A DNA stretch of 64,000 nucleotides, taken from NCBI RefSeq assembly GCF_002909485.1, contig NZ_PPXG01000002.1, positions 698,319 through 762,318 of the forward strand, written 5' to 3'. Shown here one piece after another: positions 59,737 through 64,000 of the stretch. Numbering within the stretch: the first letter of the stretch is position 1; each line of letters opens with the position of its first letter. This DNA comes from Stutzerimonas stutzeri. Its GTDB lineage: Bacteria; Pseudomonadota; Gammaproteobacteria; Pseudomonadales; Pseudomonadaceae. The position numbers and the translations under genes were made by a program. The notes under the pieces are model-generated. The model was not told where the DNA came from and searched no databases. It saw only the letters and a program-made list of their open reading frames with translations.

Positions 59737-59975
59737 TGGCGGGGGTAAATCAGAAAGGTGTTTCTAGTGGTTGTGGTGAGAAGCGAGACTGTCGGAACAG
59801 GCGAGTCCTGCAGCGGAACAAGGCCGATAACAATGATGATCTTCGCGATCGCTTGAACGCTTGGCCCCCGCTGCGCGAACTACAGGATGGCCAGGGCAAT
59901 GCCCAGAACAGGCCGGATATACGAATGCAACCGCGCTGACGACAGGATCGAAAAAAGCTATTCCTCACTGCTTGT
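59737..59975 (+). ncRNA. IS right-end region, candidate guide (seek/bridge) RNA, copy A
   Basis: IS1111 elements are reported to encode a short guide RNA between the transposase gene and the right end that selects the target. This 240-bp stretch is non-coding, near identical in copy B (61871-62109), and contains several inverted repeats (for example CAGGCGAGTCCTG and GGCCAGGGCAATGCCC). The RNA limits cannot be fixed by eye. Confidence 0.4.
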
Positions 59976-59990
59976 GGGGAGAGTCCATAT

Positions 59991-60002
59991 AGGCTGTTAT
60001 GC
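59991..60002 (-). other. attC site 2, R'' half (cassette 2 end)
   Basis: Plus GGCTGTTATGC; minus GCATAACAGCC. GCATAAC is the reverse complement of the core that opens cassette 2 (60665-60671). The stop codon of the cassette gene (TAA) is inside this core. Confidence 0.85.
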
Positions 60003-60653
60003 TATTTGTGTGTACTTCTTTTTAAGATTCTTAGCTAAACCAAACTGATCTCTGCTTGCTGTCCATTGGGTGGTGATTTCTTGAATACCCTTTGTGGCAA
60101 CAATGAATGCCTGTATTAGTTCTATTCTTTGTTTCATCTCAATTTCAGATTCATCAGAGCCTATGTAAAAACCTCTTTCGTTTGACTCTGGAACTGGTTC
60201 GGATTTTTTTAATAAATGATGAAAGCTAGCATCCGATAGATGGATATACCCAGAGCAAAGCGAGTAAACGTGTTTTAACCAGGGATTTTGCTTTGCCAGA
60301 AGGCTGACAAGATAGCCATCAGAAAGTTTCTCTCCAGTTTTGTCTTTTATTTTTGATAGTTTTTCACCGGATATTATTTTGTTTGCAGTGTCATGAGGGT
60401 CTTTAGTTATTGTGATTCCGTATAGGCGAAGAACAGAGTCAAGTTGTAGGCGAAGTAAAGCTACGCCGCAAGAATAGCCACCATTATTTACGATTAGTGT
60501 AAAACCGTGCAGCACTTGCAGCGCTCTATTGCAGCTTGCAAGAAGAATAGCGTCAGCAGGGAAAAGCTGGCCTTTGCATGCCTCAAAGAGCTCTTGCCCA
60601 ATAGTTTCAAATTCTTTGCTAATTTCTTCTAGCGTGCTCAGCTTTTCTTCCAT
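59997..60653 (-). CDS. Cassette 2: all-helical hypothetical protein
   Basis: 218 aa from ATG 60653 (AGGT upstream); ATG 60668, inside the attC core, is an alternative. Predicted almost entirely helical. ALLRLQLDSVLRLYGI and, 75 residues later, HVYSLCSGYIHLSDASFHHLL recall HEPN/DUF5677-type proteins, where a paired-helix segment is followed by a conserved His near 'SxxIH'. Not enough to assign function; toxin, RNase or abortive-infection roles are only possibilities. AT-rich, unlike the core genome. Confidence 0.75.
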   Translation of the reverse strand: MEEKLSTLEEISKEFETIGQELFEACKGQLFPADAILLASCNRALQVLHGFTLIVNNGGYSCGVALLRLQLDSVLRLYGITITKDPHDTANKIISGEKLSKIKDKTGEKLSDGYLVSLLAKQNPWLKHVYSLCSGYIHLSDASFHHLLKKSEPVPESNERGFYIGSDESEIEMKQRIELIQAFIVATKGIQEITTQWTASRDQFGLAKNLKKKYTQIA

Positions 60654-60664
60654 GTTGCACCTAG

Positions 60665-60728
60665 GCATAACGATCAAGCTAAAGGGCCGGCTTTAGCCGG
60701 TCCCAGTGAGCGAAGCGAACGATTTGAG
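60665..60728 (-). other. attC site 3, R'-L' half, split by IS copy B
   Basis: Minus strand: CGGCTAAAGCCGGCCC, then TTTAGCTTGATCGTTATGC. Central hairpin GGGCCGGCTTTAGCCGGTCCC. Very similar to the half site at 58558-58620, including GCGAASCGAACG next to the insertion point. Second half at 62126-62138. Confidence 0.85.
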
Positions 60729-60738
60729 GGCTGTAATG

Positions 60739-60790
60739 GACTCTCCCCGCACCACGTTTCTTCTGACTCTCCCCGCACCACGTTTCTTCT
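60739..60790 (+). repeat. 26-bp tandem duplication in the left end of IS copy B
   Basis: Two perfect 26-bp units (60739-60764 and 60765-60790), each beginning GACTCTCCCCGC and ending GTTTCTTCT. Copy A has one unit (58631-58656). The duplication repeats most of the left inverted repeat, so copy B has an extra IR half inside. Confidence 0.95.
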
Positions 60791-60826
60791 ATAACACCGT
60801 GGTGACTGTTCGCTGGGAGAGACGCG

Positions 60827-61870
60827 ATGAAACGCATAGCGGTTGATTTGGCCAAGTCCGTTTACCAGGTTGCCGAGAGTGTCCAGGTCGGCCGAGTGGA
60901 TCGGCGCAAGCGGCTCGATTCCGGGGCATTTGCGCGATATGTACAGGAGCAGATCGAACCTGTCGAGTGGGTGATGGAAGCCTGTGGCACGGCTCACCAT
61001 TGGGGCCGTGTTATGCAGGAAAAAGGCCATCGCGTCGTGCTCTTACACCCTCGATACGTGCGCCCGTATCGGCGGCGCAACAAGACCGATCGCAACGACT
61101 GCGACGCCATTCTGGAAGCGGCACGCTGCCAGGATATTCGCCCGGTGCCAGTCAAAAGTGTGCAACAGCAGCAAGTCCAACAGCTGCATAAGTTGCGCGA
61201 GGGTTGGAAGAAGTCCCGCGTGCAACGCATCAACCTGTTGCGCGGCATCCTGCGTGAGGCTGGGGTTGAAACACCGAACGGCATCAAGCCATTTCTGCGC
61301 CAAGCGTGCGAACTGATCGAGCGGCCTGAAGTGCGTGCACTGCGCGGAGCGCTGCAGGTGGTGCTGGCCGAGATCAACCTCTATGAACAGTCGATGCGCG
61401 AGTGCGAAGAACAACTGGCACGCTGGCATGCCGATGATGAGATAGTCCGTAAGCTCGACGAAGTCAGTGGCATCGGCCTGCTAACCGCAAGTGCCTTTAA
61501 AACTGCAGTCGGCAAGCCCGAGCGCTTCGCCAGTGGCCGACACCTAAGCGTCTGGCTGGGCATGACGCCCAGCGAATACAGCAGTGGCGAGCGGCGACGC
61601 CTAGGACGAATCAGCTGTAAGGGCAACGTCTACGTGCGCACCTTGCTGATTCATGGTGCACGAGCGGCGCTACTGGCAGCCAAGCGCTGCAAGGCGCGAA
61701 CACCGGAGCGCCTGACCCAGTTGCAAAGTTGGGCGCTGCAAACCGCCGAACGCATCGGCCACAACAAGGCCGCGGTAGCGCTGGCAAACAAACTGGTGAG
61801 GATCTGCTGGGCGGTTTGGTGCCATGAACGACGGTTCAGCGGTAACTGGCGCAGCACAAAACCCGCCTGA
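60827..61870 (+). CDS. IS110/IS1111-family DEDD transposase, copy B
   Basis: 347 aa, intact. Differs from copy A by six substitutions (Thr to Ala in ILEAARC, Thr to Ser in KKSRVQR, Ala to Thr in GVETPNG, His to Arg in IVRKLD, Leu to Phe in TASAFKT, Ala to Val in HLSVWLG), clustered in the middle third; the ends are identical. Both look functional. Same DEDD and Transposase_20 motifs as copy A. Confidence 0.96.
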   Translation: MKRIAVDLAKSVYQVAESVQVGRVDRRKRLDSGAFARYVQEQIEPVEWVMEACGTAHHWGRVMQEKGHRVVLLHPRYVRPYRRRNKTDRNDCDAILEAARCQDIRPVPVKSVQQQQVQQLHKLREGWKKSRVQRINLLRGILREAGVETPNGIKPFLRQACELIERPEVRALRGALQVVLAEINLYEQSMRECEEQLARWHADDEIVRKLDEVSGIGLLTASAFKTAVGKPERFASGRHLSVWLGMTPSEYSSGERRRLGRISCKGNVYVRTLLIHGARAALLAAKRCKARTPERLTQLQSWALQTAERIGHNKAAVALANKLVRICWAVWCHERRFSGNWRSTKPA

Positions 61871-62109
61871 TGGCGGGGGTAAATCAGAAAGGGTGTTTCT
61901 AGTGGTTGTGGTGAGAAGCGAGACTGTCGGAACAGGCGAGTCCTGCAGCGGAACAAGGCCGATAACAATCATGATCTTCGCGATCGCTTGAACGCTTGGC
62001 CCCCGCTGCGCGAACTACAGGCTGGCCAGGGCAATGCCCAGAACAGGCCGGATATACGAATGCAACCGCGCTGACGACAGGATCGAAAAAGCTATTCCTC
62101 ACTGCTTGT
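61871..62109 (+). ncRNA. IS right-end region, candidate guide RNA, copy B
   Basis: Counterpart of 59737-59975 in copy A, differing at a handful of positions. Same reasoning: IS1111-type guide RNAs are encoded between the transposase stop and the right inverted repeat. Boundaries not determined. Confidence 0.4.
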
Positions 62110-62125
62110 GGGGAGAGTCCATATA

Positions 62126-62138
62126 CGCCTTGTTAGGC
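62126..62138 (-). other. attC site 3, R'' half (cassette 3 end)
   Basis: Plus CGCCTTGTTAGGC; minus GCCTAACAAGGCG. GCCTAAC is the reverse complement of the core that opens cassette 3 at 62470-62476. Confidence 0.85.
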
Positions 62139-62155
62139 GCTTCACGGCACGATTC

Positions 62156-62464
62156 TTAGCGTAGATGTGTGCCATCTGGGTTCTGTGCCTCCTCGTCGCG
62201 ACGTGTGGGATAAAACTGCTTCTTTTCTTCTAGCTCGTAAAACAACAAGCCATGAATATCCAGCGCTTCTTTCTTGGGGATGCGGCGAGCCCATATGCGC
62301 TCAAAAGCCGAATTCAACTCACTGGCATTCTGACGCTCATAAACCTCATCGATAAATGCTACATCTTCGCCCGCTGGGAATATCAAATCGAATTCATCGT
62401 CTGTGGCCGAGGAAATGTCATATACAGCGTTCCTGGCCCCATCGAAGACTTGGATGTTTTTCAT
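62156..62464 (-). CDS. Cassette 3: small acidic conserved hypothetical protein
   Basis: 102 aa from ATG 62464; an upstream GTG at 62482 lies inside the attC and is rejected. MKNIQVFDGARNAVYDISSATDDEFDLIFPAGEDVAFIDEV, then RRIPKKEALDIHGLLFYELEEKKQFYPTRRDEE, resembles a family of small proteins of unknown function often found scattered in accessory DNA. The only Shine-Dalgarno-like sequence (TAGG) is in the cassette core itself, five bases from the ATG. Confidence 0.75.
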   Translation of the reverse strand: MKNIQVFDGARNAVYDISSATDDEFDLIFPAGEDVAFIDEVYERQNASELNSAFERIWARRIPKKEALDIHGLLFYELEEKKQFYPTRRDEEAQNPDGTHLR

Positions 62465-62469
62465 GAAGT

Positions 62470-62548
62470 GCCTAACGCTCACGATAAACGGCGCGAGGAA
62501 CGAGCGTCCGGCGACCGCAGGGAGCGAATTAAATCGTTTTGTTAGTTC
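62470..62548 (-). other. Intact attC site 4
   Basis: 79 bp between the cassette 4 gene and cassette 3. Minus strand: GAACTAAC (R'') ... ACGATTTAA (L'') ... TTTATCGT (L') ... GCGTTAGGC (R'). Inner arms ACGAT/ATCGT pair with an extra base between arms on one side, as in attC hairpins. The TGA stop of the LysE gene overlaps its first bases. Confidence 0.85.
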
Positions 62549-63167
62549 ATTCGCGACGAGCCATTAGAAGCCCAACCCCAGCACTACCAAGTAGTCCAGC
62601 GCAAACCCTATTGAACAGGCGACGTTTAGATGGACGGGAGAACCAATGGCGCAATGCTTTACCAAAAAATGCATACCCGGCTATTGCGACCCACTCAAGC
62701 ATTATAAATAGCCCACCTAAAATCACGAACTGGTATCCAACAGAACCTGTTGGATCAACAAACTGAGGCAAGAAGGCTGTAAAAATCAAAATAGCCTTAG
62801 GGTTTCCTGCCGCCAGGAAAAACTCTTGTCTCGCCAATTGAAATAGGCTTTTTCCACCCAGCGCTTCGTCGCCTCCGTCAGTTGGATCTGCAATCCATAA
62901 CTGGAAGGCCAGCCAAAGTAGATAGAGTCCTCCGACGACCTTTATTGCGAGAAATAACTTTTCGGACGTATACAGTACTGTTGCCAGCCCTGTAGCAGCA
63001 AGAGTGATCATACCTACAAATGCTATCAGTCGACCAATACCTGCATAGCAGGCAGCCCTGATGCCGTAACGCTTTGCGTTCGCCATCGAAAGAAGGTTAT
63101 TGGGACCAGGTGCCATGTTCAAAGCAAAGCATGCTGGTACGAATAACATGATGGTCATTAATGTCAC
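62547..63167 (-). CDS. Cassette 4: LysE/RhtB-family amino-acid exporter
   Basis: 206 aa from GTG 63167, well supported by AAAGGAG eight bases upstream. Family N terminus FALNMAPGPNNLLSMANAKRYG, five to six membrane helices, and AAGNPKAILIFTAFLPQFVDP in the middle. RhtB/LysE proteins export amino acids or homoserine lactones. Bounded by GTTAGTTC and GAACTAAC (63185-63192), so it looks like a cassette with its own promoter and operator. Confidence 0.9.
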   Translation of the reverse strand: MTLMTIMLFVPACFALNMAPGPNNLLSMANAKRYGIRAACYAGIGRLIAFVGMITLAATGLATVLYTSEKLFLAIKVVGGLYLLWLAFQLWIADPTDGGDEALGGKSLFQLARQEFFLAAGNPKAILIFTAFLPQFVDPTGSVGYQFVILGGLFIMLEWVAIAGYAFFGKALRHWFSRPSKRRLFNRVCAGLLGSAGVGLLMARRE

Positions 63168-63549
63168 GTCTGCTTCTCCTTTAAGAACTAACTATAATTA
63201 GACACCAATTGGTGTATAAGACGCCGAACGGGCTTGGTGTATAAAATTCCGTTCGATTCTCTTCCGAGGCCCTAGTTCCGGCCTTCTCAGGGAGGCAGGA
63301 TGTTTATACACCAACTTCGAGAGGCCTTAAACCGTACCCAATGCATAGGTTGCACCGCGTGCGACCTTGAGCACCTTCCTACCCTTGTCGTGTCGATAAA
63401 GTGTCGAAATCAATGCGGTCCAGAGCGGAACAAAGCTGGCACGCACATGCCGCAGGCCTTGCAAAGCCGAAGACAGTCAGTCACTGCGAGCCTGAAAAAC
63501 GAGTTCGACTCTCACTGCGTCTCCTCAATTTCGCTACTTTTCGCGCAAT
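63168..63549. promoter_or_regulatory. Promoter/operator region of the LysE cassette; possible attI or array boundary
   Basis: 382 bp with no credible gene (a 115-codon plus-strand frame at 63300 looks random). On the minus strand the cassette core GTTAGTTC (63185-63192) is preceded by a perfect palindrome ACACCAATTGGTGT (63202-63215). TTGGTGTATAA occurs twice as a direct repeat (63209-63219 and 63234-63244) and TTATACACCAA once more at 63304-63314. TATAGT at about 63190-63195 could be the -10. The repeats could be a repressor operator or integrase-binding sites. Confidence 0.5.
63202..63215. promoter_or_regulatory. Palindromic operator-like site
   Basis: ACACCAATTGGTGT is a perfect 14-bp palindrome located 35-48 bp before the LysE-family start. 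Its half site recurs 25 bp and about 100 bp away. Typical of a dimeric repressor, but no regulator gene is adjacent in the window. Confidence 0.55.
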
Positions 63550-63858
63550 CTAAGAGCAACGTACTTCGACTTTGCCTGCTCCTGCAGAGTGGCCAACTTC
63601 AAGCAGGCACCGTTCCTCTACTTCAGATAACCCATTTTCAGCCATAGCCATTGGAAGGATAAGGAGCTTAGGTTTCCCTTTGAAGATGCCAGTGGCGCCC
63701 ACCTTTGACAGGCCTTCTTTCAAACATTCAACCGCTGGCATGAATGTGCCAACCAGGAGTCGGGTGGTAGTAAACGGTGTAGTCGGCTCAACGGTAATGG
63801 TTTTTCCGTTTACAGTCAGAACCATCCTGTTCTTTAGAATCTCGACAGTTACTTCCAT
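63550..63858 (-). CDS. Hypothetical protein, weakly MreB-like
   Basis: 102 aa from ATG 63858 (AGAGG upstream). MEVTVEILKNRMVLTVNGKTITVEPTTPF is followed by KPKLLILPMAMAENGLSEVEERCLLEVGHSAGAGKVEV, whose last part resembles the PxGxTxxERRAxxxxAxxAGA(R)xV segment of MreB/actin-like ATPases. The ATP-binding core is absent, so it cannot be a working MreB. GC content is intermediate. Possibly a further mobile gene. No attC core was found at its ends. Confidence 0.6.
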   Translation of the reverse strand: MEVTVEILKNRMVLTVNGKTITVEPTTPFTTTRLLVGTFMPAVECLKEGLSKVGATGIFKGKPKLLILPMAMAENGLSEVEERCLLEVGHSAGAGKVEVRCS

Positions 63859-64000
63859 GTAGCGGGCCTCTAAGGATGGTCTGAAGTAGTTGTGTATTTC
63901 TGGCTGACTTCAGCCCCTGCCGATTTTAAAAGCGGCAAATCGATCAAAAACGCTCAGATCACCCGCTTATTTCTGTGTTTTTAGCCGCCGCGAGCACCTC
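63859..64000. other. Right edge of the window
   Basis: 142 bp upstream of the hypothetical gene, presumably its promoter. A small inverted repeat (GGCTGACTTCAGCC, 63902-63915) is visible. No gene is recognisable before the window ends. Confidence 0.3.

Larger units (their letters stand above)
58621..59990 (+). mobile_element. IS1111-attC-type insertion sequence, copy A
   Basis: About 1370 bp. Subterminal inverted repeats TGGACTCTCCCC (58629-58640) and GGGGAGAGTCCA (59976-59987), set in about 8 bp and 3 bp from the ends, no target duplication, a single DEDD transposase gene near the left end and a 250-bp non-coding right end: all features of the IS1111 group of IS110. It splits attC 2 between TTTGAA and GGCTGTTATGC. 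Ends are uncertain by 1-2 bp. Confidence 0.9.
60729..62124 (+). mobile_element. IS1111-attC-type insertion sequence, copy B
   Basis: About 1396 bp, the same orientation as copy A and almost identical to it. Inverted repeats TGGACTCTCCCC (60737-60748) and GGGGAGAGTCCA (62110-62121). It is 26 bp longer than copy A because of a tandem duplication at the left end (60739-60790). It interrupts attC 3 at the same point as copy A interrupts attC 2. Confidence 0.9.

Noticed and set aside
63350..63540. tRNA-like segment (GAGTTCGACTC) near 63500
   Set aside because: Resembles a T arm, but no acceptor, D or anticodon arms can be folded around it.
63300..63647. 115-aa plus-strand frame as intI or another gene
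   Set aside because: No tyrosine-recombinase motifs and Cys/Gln/Ser-rich random composition; the second half is antisense to a better-supported gene.

Overview
The window is chromosomal DNA of a gamma-proteobacterium of the Pseudomonas/Stutzerimonas (P. stutzeri) group. Gene content and order match the pseudomonad core genome: dapD-csdA-sufE, purMN, ruvCAB-ybgC-tolQRAB-pal-cpoB-queEC-tRNA-Lys, and nadA-bepA-tusA-perM-bcp-gcvR-dapA-bamC-purC-tRNA-Ser. The DNA is GC-rich with pseudomonad codon use until the last 7 kb. No rRNA, CRISPR array, prophage or replication origin was seen.

Layout. 1-9.3 kb: metE, glpD, a tRNA-editing deacylase, a MASE2-GGDEF diguanylate cyclase, an ankyrin protein, small unknowns, and a tsdBA pair for thiosulfate/tetrathionate conversion. 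9.5-19.3 kb: a KAS III-like condensing enzyme, cysteine desulfurase with SufE, lysine/peptidoglycan genes (dapD, dapC), thioredoxin-fold proteins and purMN. 19.7-34 kb: DUF2066, PerM, Hda, WrbA, ArsC, YihY, a TlpA-like lipoprotein, a lytic transglycosylase, proS, an OprD-family porin, HIT, SlyX, a membrane-anchored cold-shock protein and Dps. 34-46.4 kb: aspS, yebC, ruvCAB, the whole Tol-Pal operon, two queuosine genes and tRNA-Lys. 46.5-56.8 kb: a CoA transferase, nadA, bepA, a TusA-like protein, a second PerM-type protein, bcp, gcvR, dapA, bamC, a long-form purC and tRNA-Ser.

56.8-64 kb is the accessory part and the most interesting. Just after tRNA-Ser the sequence becomes a mosaic of AT-rich minus-strand genes separated by two nearly identical plus-strand IS110/IS1111-type elements and a third, truncated copy. 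Each minus-strand gene lies between a 7-8 nt core and its exact reverse complement (TTAGAG/CTCTAA, TTATGC/GCATAA, TTAGGC/GCCTAA, TTAGTTC/GAACTAA). This is the signature of integron gene cassettes. One attC site is intact (62470-62548). The others are each split at the same place by an IS copy, as expected for the attC-targeting IS1111 subgroup. The segment is therefore best read as a chromosomal-integron cassette array without an integrase gene in the window. Its cassettes encode a lipoprotein, an all-helical unknown (possibly HEPN-like), a small acidic conserved protein and a LysE/RhtB exporter. A VOC-fold gene may be an older, decayed cassette.
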